Source: Streptomyces omiyaensis (GTDB taxonomy: Bacteria; Actinomycetota; Actinomycetes; Streptomycetales; Streptomycetaceae). From it: a stretch of DNA of 64,000 nucleotides. This document shows, piece by piece, positions 5,493-13,369 of the stretch. Position 1 is the first letter of the stretch; the number at the start of each line of letters is the position of its first letter. Position numbers and translations under genes: made by a program. The notes beneath the pieces are model-generated. The model had not been told where the DNA came from, searched no databases, and worked only from the letters and a program-made list of their open reading frames with translations. The DNA is taken from positions 1 to 64,000 of the forward strand of contig NZ_BMVV01000024.1 of assembly GCF_014650895.1 (NCBI RefSeq), given 5' to 3'.

Positions 5493-7913
5493 TCATTTGC
5501 GGGCATTCCGGGCGGCCTCGACGGCGGCCTCGACGTGACTGCGGTGGAAGCCGGAGCCCTTGATCTCGCGCCCGGAGTCGTCCTTGCCGAAGCGCATGCC
5601 GGACTTCGGCGTGAGCTCGACGCCGGTGCCCTCGAGGGCCTCGTCGATGGCGGCGGCGAGCTCCTTGCCGACGCGGGCGGTGTAGGCGGCCTCGGTCTCG
5701 TCCTCCTGCTGGCCCCAGCGCAGGTGGCTGTAGTCGGCGAGGTGGGCGCGGACGGCGGACATCTGGATCCGGTCGGCGTCGTCCTCGAACGCGTCGAGGA
5801 TCAGCTCCAGGACGCCGAGCTCGACGCGGGCGCCGGGGGTGCCGGCCGGGCGGCCGGGGCGGCCGGAGCCGGTCGGGCCGCCCGCGAGGGACGATTCCCC
5901 GGTGACGGCCAGGAGGTAGTCCTCGATCGGGTCGGGGAACTGCCCCGGGGCCCTTCCCATTTCCTCGCGGAGGAAAAGCCCGGCCCGGATCAGGTCGGCG
6001 GCCCCGTCGAATTCCTCGTCCTCAATGAAATAGGAGCGGATGAGCTCGCCGGGGGCGCCGTCGATGTCGACGATGGCGCCGCCCTTGAGGGACTCGGGGA
6101 TCTCGTGGGCCCGCAGGCCCGCGCCCGTCGCACCGTCCTTGAGGATGGCGTTCGTCTGCACGGCGCCGCCGGTGCGGGTGGCCGCCCGCGCCCCGGTGTT
6201 GGACTTGTAGCCGCGCGGCACGGTGTTCGCGTCGGGGTCCTGGGTGGAGATCAGGATCGTCATGTTGAGCGCCGCGGCGAAGGCCGCGATCTCCTCCAGC
6301 AGTTCGGCGATCCGGTCGCACGCCTTGATGGTGCGCCGCGGGCCGTCTTCCCGGTCGTCGGTCGGGTCGGGAATCCGCATCGACGAGGACGCGTACTGCT
6401 TGTACTCGTCGATGATGAGGATTTCCAGAGGGAATTCGTCGAGGTCGGCCTCGCCGAACTTGGCCCGGCCCTGCTCCTCCAGGATCTCCTCGCGCCGGTA
6501 CGCCTCCTTAAGGAAGCCCTCCAGCAGGTCGATCAGCCGGTCCGGTCGGCGCCCGAAGAACGTCGAGCAGATCGGGGCGTAGCCGCGGTGCTCGCCCGGC
6601 TTGGCGCCGGCGACCAGGCGCAGATTGACGCGCGGGTCCAGGCCGAGGCCGACGATCAGGTTCCTGAGCAGCATGCCCTTGCCGGTGCGGGACATGCCGC
6701 CGAGCAGGGCCATGACGTGCCGCAGCTTCAAGTAGACGGGCAGGTTGCGGCGGTTGAAGCCGATCAGGATGCCCCGGCTCCACACGTCGGTGCGCTCGGG
6801 CTTGTCGACCAGCGGGGAGGTGCGGGGCTGGCCGAACGGGTCGGAGCTGCAGTACCAGAAGGACACCCGGGTGGGGGAGCCGTCCTGCCGGATGTCGAGC
6901 CAGTGGGCCTCGATGTCCAGCGCGCCGGCGATGGCCTCCTTCTTCGCGACGAGCGCGGAGAACTGGATGTCCTCGGGGAGCTTGAACTTGGCCTCGATCC
7001 CGTTGATCTCGGCCGGGCGGATCGGCTCCAGGAGGGTGACGGCGTGCTCGTCCTTGGTGAAGACCTTGGCGATGCGCAGCACCCGGTTGAGCAGGTCGTC
7101 GGTGAGCGGGGCGTGCTCGGCCGTGGAGGCGGGCAGCACGGCGAACGCGGCGGTCAGGGGCTCGTCGGGGTTGCGGCGGCGGTGCTCGCGCAGCCCGAGG
7201 GCGGACAGGACGCCGAGGGTGAGCATGGCGGCCGGGGAGGCGGCGAGCAGGCCGTAGACCTGGGCGACGGCGATGGCGGCCGCGATCAGGGTGCCCACGC
7301 CGGTGGTCGCGCCGATCAGCATCGGCTCGCGGCGCCGGGCCCGGGCGTACTCCAGGCGCTCCTCGCGCAGGGCCGCGACCATGTCCGGCGCCATGTTCTT
7401 GCGCCGGGCGGTGTCGACCATCTCCGCGTACTCCTGCGCGGTGTAGTAGTGCCAGCCGTCGCGCAGGCCGGCGCCGACGCCGAGGGCGGAGAGCTTGGTC
7501 AGGCGCCACATGTAGACGTGGGTGTGTCCGGCGTGCCAGGCCAGCTTGTGCAGGAAGACCTTCTTGCGGTGGGCCCAGGCGGCGGAGTCGAAGGTGCCCT
7601 CGGGGAAGGCGTCCTTCCAGGTCCGCTGGACCTCGGCCGGGGTGCGGGGCGCGGGGACGGCGCCGTGCTCCTGGTCGTCGTCCTCGTCGTCGAAGACGAG
7701 GCCGCTGGCCTCCGGGGCGGGCAGCGGGGCGGGGAGGTCGCGGGGGGTGCCGGTGGTGGCGTCCGCCATCCCGGCGCGGGTGCCGCGTACGGCGTCGCGG
7801 GCCTCCTTCTCCAGGCGGTCGCGGAGGGCCGGGTCGGCGAAGAGGGCGGAGAGGTCGTCGGGGATGCCGTCGCCGGGGCCTCCGGCGGCGGGCTCGGGGG
7901 AGATGTCCGTCAT
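5493..7913 (-). CDS. FtsK/SpoIIIE (TraB)-like DNA translocase (806 aa)
   Basis: The protein is a P-loop motor. A Walker A motif (GMSRTGKGM) lies near residue 405 and a Walker B motif (ILIIDEYKQYA) near residue 500, followed by a sensor-like strand (MTILISTQDPDAN) as in FtsK/SpoIIIE. About 100 acidic, disordered residues come first. Two hydrophobic segments (GATTGVGTLIAAAIAVAQVYG, AMLTLGVLSALGL) lie near residues 190-235 and anchor the motor in the membrane. The C-terminal 130 residues include a possible winged-helix part for DNA recognition. In Streptomyces, TraB-type FtsK motors alone move double-stranded plasmid DNA between hyphae. The ATG at 7913 has a GAGGAGC ribosome-binding site. Downstream genes encode membrane and glycine-rich proteins, consistent with a tra/spd block controlled by the GntR repressor at 12.6 kb. 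A role in plasmid partition rather than transfer is the main alternative. Confidence 0.85.
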   Translation of the reverse strand: MTDISPEPAAGGPGDGIPDDLSALFADPALRDRLEKEARDAVRGTRAGMADATTGTPRDLPAPLPAPEASGLVFDDEDDDQEHGAVPAPRTPAEVQRTWKDAFPEGTFDSAAWAHRKKVFLHKLAWHAGHTHVYMWRLTKLSALGVGAGLRDGWHYYTAQEYAEMVDTARRKNMAPDMVAALREERLEYARARRREPMLIGATTGVGTLIAAAIAVAQVYGLLAASPAAMLTLGVLSALGLREHRRRNPDEPLTAAFAVLPASTAEHAPLTDDLLNRVLRIAKVFTKDEHAVTLLEPIRPAEINGIEAKFKLPEDIQFSALVAKKEAIAGALDIEAHWLDIRQDGSPTRVSFWYCSSDPFGQPRTSPLVDKPERTDVWSRGILIGFNRRNLPVYLKLRHVMALLGGMSRTGKGMLLRNLIVGLGLDPRVNLRLVAGAKPGEHRGYAPICSTFFGRRPDRLIDLLEGFLKEAYRREEILEEQGRAKFGEADLDEFPLEILIIDEYKQYASSSMRIPDPTDDREDGPRRTIKACDRIAELLEEIAAFAAALNMTILISTQDPDANTVPRGYKSNTGARAATRTGGAVQTNAILKDGATGAGLRAHEIPESLKGGAIVDIDGAPGELIRSYFIEDEEFDGAADLIRAGLFLREEMGRAPGQFPDPIEDYLLAVTGESSLAGGPTGSGRPGRPAGTPGARVELGVLELILDAFEDDADRIQMSAVRAHLADYSHLRWGQQEDETEAAYTARVGKELAAAIDEALEGTGVELTPKSGMRFGKDDSGREIKGSGFHRSHVEAAVEAARNARK

Positions 7914-8005
7914 GCTGGAGCTCCTCGCTCGCTGGTGAACGTCAGGGGGTGGAGGGGCGGGGCCCGGGCCGGGCAAGCTGCGGGCCCCGCGTTTCGTCGG
8001 CGGCT

Positions 8006-8311
8006 CTACTTGCCGTGGGTCTTGCGGAGGTTGGCGTCGGACTTGGCCGACGCGGCCTTCTTGGCCGCCTTCTCCGCGCGGATCTTGCGGCGGGCGGCGG
8101 CCTCCTTCTGGGCCTTGGCCATGGCCGCCAGGGCCTGCGGGCCGTAGAGACCGGCGAGGATCACGCCGCCCGCCACGAGCAGGCTCTGCACCCAGGTGAA
8201 GGCGAGCATCGGGGTCAGGCCGGGGACGCCGCGCCAGATGGCGAGGTAGGCGGCGGCGGGGACAAGCAGGGCGAGGCGCCAGGGCATCCGGCGCGAGGTC
8301 TTGGCGCTCAC
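8006..8311 (-). CDS. Small membrane protein with basic tail (101 aa)
   Basis: Two predicted membrane helices (LALLVPAAAYLAIW and SLLVAGGVILAGLYG) are followed by a lysine/alanine-rich cytosolic coiled tail (AMAKAQKEAAARRKIRAEK). The GTG at 8311 overlaps the previous stop (GTGA). The topology and the position just before the FtsK-like motor suggest a membrane accessory of the transfer block. No family recognised. Confidence 0.65.
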   Translation of the reverse strand: MSAKTSRRMPWRLALLVPAAAYLAIWRGVPGLTPMLAFTWVQSLLVAGGVILAGLYGPQALAAMAKAQKEAAARRKIRAEKAAKKAASAKSDANLRKTHGK

Positions 8312-8646
8312 TTCGCGTCTCCCTTCGCGGCCTGGACGACATCGGCGGCCTCGACCAGGGCGCCGCAGCCGGGGCAGGGGACGACCGGGATGCCCATGAC
8401 CGCGTCGCGGATCCGGACGGTCCAGGGCCGGGTGAGGTTGGCGGCCACGACGGCGACGAGGGCGCCGACCGTGATCGCGGCGGCCAGCGCGGTCGAGCTG
8501 CCCGCGCCGGGGACGGTGTAGCCGTGGTTCCAGGCGTAGGTGCCGGCGGCGATGGCGGACCCCAGGACGATCACCATCTGGGGGACCTCGGCGGCGAGGC
8601 CGGCGGAGTAGCGGGCGGCCCGGACGAGCCACGTGCGGTTCTTCAT
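8308..8646 (-). CDS. Membrane protein with CPGC motif (112 aa)
   Basis: Two hydrophobic segments (PQMVIVLGSAIAAGTYAW, AAAITVGALVAVVAANL) are followed by a cytosolic tail with a CPGCG motif near residue 92, possibly half of a zinc-binding site. Read leftward from the ATG at 8646, which has an AAGGACC ribosome-binding site. It overlaps the next gene by GTGA and so is translationally coupled to it. Function unknown. Confidence 0.65.
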   Translation of the reverse strand: MKNRTWLVRAARYSAGLAAEVPQMVIVLGSAIAAGTYAWNHGYTVPGAGSSTALAAAITVGALVAVVAANLTRPWTVRIRDAVMGIPVVPCPGCGALVEAADVVQAAKGDAK

Positions 8647-8666
8647 GAGTGGGTCCTTTCGGGCGG

Positions 8667-9083
8667 CTAGGCCGCGTCTCGCTGCTGCTCAGGGGAGGTT
8701 GGACCTGTTAGTTCCAACAGGTCCGACGGGAAGAGGGCGTTGTTCTCGTCGAGGAGGGCGGCCGCGTTGCGGGCGGCGCGCTCCTTGTCGGTCTTGGTCC
8801 GGCGCCGGGCGTAGCAGCCGCGGCACAGGACCATCACCTGGTCGAGGGGGAGGGTGATCGCGTCCCGGTCGGAGACCTCCGGGTCGCGGGGGGCCACCAG
8901 GAGCGGGGCGCGGTACTCGCCCCGCTCCCGGCAGCGCTTGCCGGACTTGTGCCAGCGCGGCTTGTCGAGCTCGGCGAGCCCGCAGTTCCCGGACTCATCG
9001 ACGTCGCACTCGCAGTACCGGTCGCTGCGCGCGACGGCCGCCTCGTAGACGGTGCCGACGAGCGCGGCGGGGATCTCGGTCAC
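8667..9083 (-). CDS. Cysteine-rich, zinc-finger-like protein (138 aa)
   Basis: Cysteines come in pairs: CECD near residue 24, CG near 34, RCRERG near 50 and CRGC near 88, then a very basic segment (YARRRTKTDKERAARNA). The spacing is reminiscent of HNH-type nucleases or zinc ribbons, but the His-Asn-His residues are not clearly present, so only a zinc-binding DNA-associated protein is proposed. The stop codon of 9080-10546 overlaps its start (ATGA). The last codons contain a copy of the TGTTGG palindromic element. Confidence 0.6.
   Translation of the reverse strand: MTEIPAALVGTVYEAAVARSDRYCECDVDESGNCGLAELDKPRWHKSGKRCRERGEYRAPLLVAPRDPEVSDRDAITLPLDQVMVLCRGCYARRRTKTDKERAARNAAALLDENNALFPSDLLELTGPTSPEQQRDAA
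8697..8728. repeat. Copy of the TGTTGG-CCAACA palindromic element inside a coding end
   Basis: GGACCTGTTAGTTCCAACAGGTCC forms 9-bp arms (GGACCTGTT/AACAGGTCC) with a short centre. It lies in the last codons of the leftward gene 8667-9083. It shares the GTT-N-CCAAC core with the intergenic copies at 1478, 2630 and 3893. Confidence 0.45.
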
Positions 9084-10546
9084 GGGTCGATCCCCCGCTC
9101 CGCCTTCACCGCGTCGCGCAGCCGGATCGCGTAGGCGGGTCGGCAGCCGACCCGCTTGCGCACGTTCGACGCGCTCAGCTTGGCGGCGCTGCCGAGCTCG
9201 TCGGCGAGGGCTCGCACCGTGTCGAGGTCGGCCTCCTCCAGCGGCCTGTCGTCGTCGCTGCGAGGCCCGCCCTGCCCTTTACCCCCAAGGGTTGTAGGGC
9301 TTCCGCCCGGGCCGCCACGGCCGCCCTTGCGGGTGCCGCTCGGGTCGTCGTCGTCGCCGCCGAACAGGTGGGTCAGCAGGTCGTCGACGGCGGCCTTCTC
9401 GGAGGTGTAGTCGGCCTCGGCGAGGACCTCGTCGACGGCCGCCCGCGCGGAGAGTTCGGCGCGGAGCGTCTCGGGGGTCTGGCCGACCGGCAGGGCGTAG
9501 ACCGACCGCCACGCGGCGGGCCACAGCTCCGTCGGCTTCACGCTCGTGGGGGCGGCGGTGACGAGCATCGTGTACCGGTCCCACACCACCGGGTGGGCGG
9601 CGGCGCGCTGCGCGTCGGTCCACGCCCGGTCGCGGGAGATCGAGCCGAGCGGGTTCGCGGCGAGGATCGCCTCGTACCGCTCCCACACCTGCGGGTAGGT
9701 GGCCTTGCGCTGCTCGTCCTGGTCCGCCAGGCGCTTGGCCTCGGCGGCCTTCTGGGCCTCGGCGGCGGCGCGCTGCTCCTCGCGGCGCTCCGCCTCGACC
9801 TTGCGCTTGTGCTCCAGCTCGACCTCGCGGGCCTTCGCCTCGACCTCGGCCCGCTTGGCCTCGGCCTCGGCGAGCTTGCGCTCGGCGCGGGTGGCCTTGG
9901 CCTGCTTGTCGCGGGCGCCGAACTCGTGGATGACCTTGATGCCGGGGCCGGCCAGCGAGCAGACGCCGCCGACCACGCCGAAGATCGCGCCGATCTCGGG
10001 GTGCAGCACGCCGTCGAGGATGTTGACCGTGGCGGCGAAGGCCGAGCAGGCGAACACTCCGACGAGGTAGTGCCACACCATCCGGCGGGCGACGATCGCG
10101 GCCTCGGCCTGCCGGATGAAGACCCAGGCCAGGCCCTCCAGCACGAACGGGACCACCACCTCCCACGGCCGGTCGGGGTTCCAGAACGCCCGCAGCTGCA
10201 GGGGGAGGGCGACGAGCAGGGCGGCGACGACGCCGATGTTGACGGCCCTGGTGGCGCGCTCCTCGCGGAGCTTGAGCTCGGTCTTCCTCTTCTGCTCGGC
10301 CCGCTCGGCGGCGCGGCGCTCCAGGCGGGCCTTCTCGGCCTCCTCCGCCTCCTCCTGGGCCTTGCGCGCGATGGCCTCCGCCCGGGCCTGGGCCTTGGCG
10401 ATCTCGGGGGCGTCGAGCTGCTCGCGCCGACGCCGCTCCTCCTCCGCCTGGAGGCGGGCGAGGTCGGTCTCGGTGCGGATCTTCTCGGCGGCCGCGGACT
10501 GCTCGGCCCACGACAGCGCCGGCTTCTCCTCCGGGGCGGCGGTCAT
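9080..10546 (-). CDS. Membrane protein with long coiled coils, DUF2637-like core (488 aa)
   Basis: Order of parts: a highly charged coiled coil (residues about 15-110), a membrane core of three or four helices (VNIGVVAALLVALPLQLRAFW, VVPFVLEGLAWVFIRQAEAA, MVWHYLVGVFACSAFAATVN, IGAIFGVVGGVCSLAGPG), a second long coiled coil (about 235-310), a globular part and an acidic/glycine linker. The C-terminus is a probable helix-turn-helix (LADELGSAAKLSASNVRKR). The membrane core plus C-terminal DNA-binding segment resembles DUF2637/Spd-type proteins of actinobacterial plasmids. It may link DNA or the translocase to the membrane. It overlaps both neighbours by four bases. Family assignment is tentative. 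Confidence 0.65.
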   Translation of the reverse strand: MTAAPEEKPALSWAEQSAAAEKIRTETDLARLQAEEERRRREQLDAPEIAKAQARAEAIARKAQEEAEEAEKARLERRAAERAEQKRKTELKLREERATRAVNIGVVAALLVALPLQLRAFWNPDRPWEVVVPFVLEGLAWVFIRQAEAAIVARRMVWHYLVGVFACSAFAATVNILDGVLHPEIGAIFGVVGGVCSLAGPGIKVIHEFGARDKQAKATRAERKLAEAEAKRAEVEAKAREVELEHKRKVEAERREEQRAAAEAQKAAEAKRLADQDEQRKATYPQVWERYEAILAANPLGSISRDRAWTDAQRAAAHPVVWDRYTMLVTAAPTSVKPTELWPAAWRSVYALPVGQTPETLRAELSARAAVDEVLAEADYTSEKAAVDDLLTHLFGGDDDDPSGTRKGGRGGPGGSPTTLGGKGQGGPRSDDDRPLEEADLDTVRALADELGSAAKLSASNVRKRVGCRPAYAIRLRDAVKAERGIDP

Positions 10547-10770
10547 CCGGCAACCCCCCTGTCGATCGCGACCGTCGGGGCCGGGAGCGGGGTGACCGTC
10601 GCGGTGCGGAGCACGGAGCGGACCGCGCGCCGCAGCGGCCGGCCCCGGCGGGCGCGGCAGACGCGGGCGGCCGGGTAGGGGACGCCGAGCTCGGCGAGGA
10701 CGATGTAGGAGTCGTAGTCGGCGGCCGTCCAGTCCTTGCCGACGCCCTTGCGGATCAACAGCACGTTCAC
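10543..10770 (-). CDS. Hypothetical protein (75 aa)
   Basis: A small basic protein: VLLIRKGVGKDWTAADYDSY at the N-terminus and an arginine-rich middle (ARVCRARRGRPLRRAVRSVL). Overlaps neighbours on both sides by four bases (ATGA), which supports it being translated as part of the operon. No family recognised; the basic composition would suit nucleic-acid binding. Confidence 0.55.
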   Translation of the reverse strand: MNVLLIRKGVGKDWTAADYDSYIVLAELGVPYPAARVCRARRGRPLRRAVRSVLRTATVTPLPAPTVAIDRGVAG

Positions 10771-11246
10771 GCGGCCGCTCCCTTCTTCTCGTTGCTGTCG
10801 GTGTCGATGCCGAGGGTCTTGGCGCGGCGCAGGAGCACGGCGGACACCTTGCGCACCGAGGCGCGGGTGTCGTCGGCGGAGAGCGCCATGGCGATCTCGG
10901 TGGCGGCCTCGGCGACCGCCGCCTTGTGGAAGGCGTAGGCGAGGGACTCGGCGGTGAGGGCGGCCGCGGCGGTCTCGGTGTCCTTCATCGCCGTGTCGCG
11001 CTGGGACCGGAGATCGGCGACCAGCGCGGTCAGGGCCTCGATCTCGTCCGCCAGGAGCTTGTTGCGGCTCTTGGCATCCTCCAGGTCGGCCGCCTGGAGG
11101 TCGTTGCGCTTCTCGGCGTCCTGCAGGTCGGCGGTCAGGAGGTCGTTGTTGTTCTCGGCGTCCTCCAGGTCGGCCTGGAGGACGGAGGCGAGTTCCGCGC
11201 CCTCCCTGAGGGCCCGGAGGTTCTTGGTGCGGATGATCCGGATCAT
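10767..11246 (-). CDS. Coiled-coil protein with 14-residue tandem repeats (159 aa)
   Basis: Three near-perfect 14-residue units (pattern ADLEDAxxxNDLLxA) occupy about residues 25-66, each two heptads long. They predict an extended parallel coiled coil that continues to about residue 95. The C-terminal 60 residues are helical and alanine-rich. No membrane segment. It lies in the membrane-protein-rich transfer block and may be a scaffold or spacer. The repeats are visible at DNA level as related 42-bp units and could expand or contract. Confidence 0.65.
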   Translation of the reverse strand: MIRIIRTKNLRALREGAELASVLQADLEDAENNNDLLTADLQDAEKRNDLQAADLEDAKSRNKLLADEIEALTALVADLRSQRDTAMKDTETAAAALTAESLAYAFHKAAVAEAATEIAMALSADDTRASVRKVSAVLLRRAKTLGIDTDSNEKKGAAA

Positions 11247-11551
11247 GCGACGGGCTCCCGGGTCTCGGCGGGCGGGGCGGTGGCGAGGTGCTGGGCGACG
11301 AGGCGGTGCAGCAGGCGGGCGGTCGCGCCGAACGCGAGCAGCCAGAACGTCGCCTGGGCGAGCTGGGCGACGGCGGTGACCAGCGCGGTCAGCGCGTCGA
11401 GGAGGACCGTCCCGGAGCCGTAGGCGAGCACGGCGAGCAGCGGGACCAGGAGCAGGAGCATCGGGGAGGGCATCCGGCCGGTCACGTCGAGACCGGCGGT
11501 GAACAGCCCCCGTACGACGCGGGCGAGGCGGCGGGTTCGCATCGCGATCAC
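11243..11551 (-). CDS. Membrane protein (102 aa)
   Basis: A basic N-terminus (RTRRLARVVRGL) precedes one long or two short membrane helices (SPMLLLLVPLLAVLAYGSG, then ALTALVTAVAQLAQATFWLLAFG). The GTG at 11551 overlaps the upstream stop (GTGA) and is preferred; an ATG three codons later (11542) is possible. Function unknown; part of the leftward operon. Confidence 0.6.
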   Translation of the reverse strand: MIAMRTRRLARVVRGLFTAGLDVTGRMPSPMLLLLVPLLAVLAYGSGTVLLDALTALVTAVAQLAQATFWLLAFGATARLLHRLVAQHLATAPPAETREPVA

Positions 11552-11718
11552 CCGGCCAGTCGGAGGTTGGTGTCGAGCGTCTCGACGGCGGCCTCCCACT
11601 CGGCGGCCGCGCGCAGCCGGATGATCGTCTCGGTGTCCCGGTCGGTCCAGCTCTCGGGGTCGGAGCCGATCCGGTCGAGGACCCGGGCGAGAAGCTCGCG
11701 GGTGCTGGTGTCCGCCAT
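11548..11718 (-). CDS. Hypothetical small protein (56 aa)
   Basis: A short acidic helical protein (STRELLARVLDRIGSD, TETIIRLRAAAEWEAAVETL). The ATG at 11718 shares one base with the stop of the preceding gene, so translation is coupled. No family recognised. Confidence 0.55.
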   Translation of the reverse strand: MADTSTRELLARVLDRIGSDPESWTDRDTETIIRLRAAAEWEAAVETLDTNLRLAG

Positions 11719-12029
11719 CAGGCCACCGCCCCGAGGTCGAGGTCGATCAGGCCGGCGGCGAGCTCCAGCTCGGCGAGCTCGCTGAGCTTCAGGACGGTGG
11801 CCTGGGCGCGGGAGGAGACGGCCTCGAAGGAGACGAAGCCGGTGGTCACCATGTCGGCGAGGGCGTCCTCGCGGGCCCGGCGGGCGGCCGCGCCCTCGGT
11901 CCCGACGGGCGGGCCGAGGACCAGGTCGACGTCGATGCCGAGGATCTGCGACGCGTCGTCGCGGAGCTGGAGGGCCGCGGCGAGGGTGCCGGCGGCGGGG
12001 ATGGAGGTCGGGTTGGGGATACTGGTCAT
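11718..12029 (-). CDS. Hypothetical protein (103 aa), first gene of the leftward operon
   Basis: A longer frame extends to 12449, but the ATG at 12029 has a good TCAGGAG site and begins the Streptomyces-like codon use. The protein is soluble and helical (RREDALADMV-type helices, SSRAQATVLKLSELAELELA). No family recognised. It is the promoter-proximal gene behind the repressor-flanked promoter at 12407-12436, separated from it by a leader of nearly 400 bases. Confidence 0.6.
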   Translation of the reverse strand: MTSIPNPTSIPAAGTLAAALQLRDDASQILGIDVDLVLGPPVGTEGAAARRAREDALADMVTTGFVSFEAVSSRAQATVLKLSELAELELAAGLIDLDLGAVA

Positions 12030-12373
12030 TGCGGGTCCACTCCTGACTGAGTTGGATTCCGAAGTGGCCCCGGGGGTGTTGGAGCACCTGATCCGGGGCC
12101 GCGCCCGTTCGGGCGGGAAGGGGTTGTGCGAGGCCAGACGGCCACGGCCACGGCACATCCCGCACAGGCGATGCGCCGGGCCGAATACGTCTGGACGATG
12201 ACCTCTCGCTGACGGCCCGTAGGGCCTTTGACCAGCGAAAAGGGTTGCGCTGTTCTCCCAGTCACTCTGTTGAGTTCTTCTCGGTACACCAGGCTCGGTA
12301 CAGCTCCGAGGCGGTCTGGTATCGCCGTATTTCGACATGGCGGTGCCATGCCGCAGAAGGGTGAACCCCTTCC
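12030..12373 (-). other. Long untranslated leader of the leftward operon
   Basis: About 340 bases without a convincing gene lie between the promoter at 12407-12436 and the first start codon at 12029. Several GC-rich hairpins are possible (for example around CCCGTTCGGGCGGG at 12108-12121), but no recognised riboswitch was seen. Confidence 0.5.
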
Positions 12374-12455
12374 GCCAACTTCGTGTCTGAAGTTGGCGTG
12401 GCACTGACCGTAGACCCCCGAAACCATGGTCGTCAACAACTTCGGACACGAAGTT
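12374..12455 (-). promoter_or_regulatory. Leftward promoter flanked by two GntR-type operators
   Basis: On the minus strand a -35 TTGACG (12431-12436) and a -10 TACGGT (12407-12412) are separated by 18 bp. Operator O1 (12377-12394, AACTTC-GTGTCT-GAAGTT, with flanks extending the palindrome to 12374-12397) lies downstream. Operator O2 (12438-12455, AACTTC-GGACAC-GAAGTT) lies directly upstream. The layout predicts repression of the leftward operon by the divergently encoded GntR protein. Confidence 0.7.
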
Positions 12456-12525
12456 GACTCAACCCGATGGGCCGTCAGAGTGGCTTAGTCAGCGCGTACT
12501 TGCAGCTCAGAATGCGAGTTGACGG

Positions 12526-12593
12526 CACTTCAGACAGGAAGTTACGAACATGCATCCTGACTTCAGACTCGAAGTTGGGCTACGCTGCCGGGC
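12526..12593 (+). promoter_or_regulatory. Autoregulated leaderless promoter of the GntR gene with operators O3 and O4
   Basis: O3 (12526-12543) and O4 (12559-12576) share the core ACTTCAGAC-N3-GAAGTT with O1 and O2. A -10 TACGCT (12581-12586) with a -35 TGACTT (12558-12563, 17-bp spacer) places the start of transcription at or next to the ATG at 12594. O4 covers the -35 and spacer, so binding would block the promoter. Confidence 0.7.
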
Positions 12594-13367
12594 ATGCCAC
12601 CGAGGAAGAAGTCACCGCCACTCCGCGAGATCGCGGATTCCCTGGAGAGCCGCATCGTCTCTGGGGATCTGGAGCCCGGCCAACAGCTGCCCAGCACCCG
12701 CGACCTGGCCGTCGAGTACGACGTCAGCGAGAAGACGATCTATCGGGTCATCTCGCTGTTGAAGGCCAGCGGGCAGGTCGAAGCGCGTCAGGGCAAGGGC
12801 GTCTTCGTCCGCTCGACCCAGCCGCTGGAGTGGCACCTGCACCAGTTCGAGCGCGGAAACCGCCGCGACGACCCGACGGCCGGCCGCGACGACTGGAAGG
12901 CCGCCGCCGAGGAGCAGGGCCGCACCGCGACCCAGGACCCTCCACGGGTATCGGTCGAACCGGCACCTTCGGACGTCGCACGGTGGCTGGCCGTTGATCC
13001 GGGAACGTACGTGGTGGCCCGTCGGCGTGTCCGCCGCGTGGACGGAGAGCCCTTCCAGCTCGCCGACAGTTGGTTCCCGACGAGCGTGGCTCTCGACACC
13101 GACCTCATGGTCGAGGCGGACGTCACCATGCCGGGCGGCATCCTCGCCTCCATCGGGCACCCCCAAGTCTCCCTGCGCGACGAGATCCGGTCGTGGCCAC
13201 CTGCGACCCGCGTCGAAGCCGAGCGCCTTGAGCTGCAGGAAGGCGTCGGAACCCCCGTTATCCGTCACACCCGCATCGGCTTTGGGGCCGACGGGAAGCC
13301 CGTGCGGGTGATGGTCACGGTGGCCCCCGGCCACCTCAACACGCTGGTCTACGAGATGGAGGTCTGA
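12594..13367 (+). CDS. GntR/HutC-family repressor with UTRA domain (257 aa)
   Basis: The N-terminal winged helix-turn-helix (about residues 8-72) has the signature PLREIADSLESRIVSGDLEPG, QQLPSTRDLAVEYDVSEKT. A linker is followed by a UTRA ligand-binding domain (about 125-255; VARRRVRRVDGEPFQLADSW, GFGADGKPVRVMVTVAPGH). Such proteins repress transfer genes on Streptomyces plasmids and integrative elements, for example KorSA of pSAM2. The gene appears leaderless: only about seven bases separate the -10 box from the ATG and no ribosome-binding site is present. Four operator copies in the divergent promoter region imply autoregulation and control of the leftward tra-like operon. A GNAT gene follows two bases after its stop. 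Confidence 0.9.
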   Translation: MPPRKKSPPLREIADSLESRIVSGDLEPGQQLPSTRDLAVEYDVSEKTIYRVISLLKASGQVEARQGKGVFVRSTQPLEWHLHQFERGNRRDDPTAGRDDWKAAAEEQGRTATQDPPRVSVEPAPSDVARWLAVDPGTYVVARRRVRRVDGEPFQLADSWFPTSVALDTDLMVEADVTMPGGILASIGHPQVSLRDEIRSWPPATRVEAERLELQEGVGTPVIRHTRIGFGADGKPVRVMVTVAPGHLNTLVYEMEV

Positions 13368-13369
13368 GC

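Noticed and set aside
5481..8147. Plus-strand open frame of 888 codons opposite the FtsK-like gene
   Set aside because: The minus-strand protein has Walker motifs, ribosome-binding site and normal composition; the plus-strand frame is Gly/Ala/Val-rich with no motif.
8667..9083. HNH endonuclease
   Set aside because: The cysteine pairs fit a zinc site, but the His-Asn-His catalytic residues are not visible.
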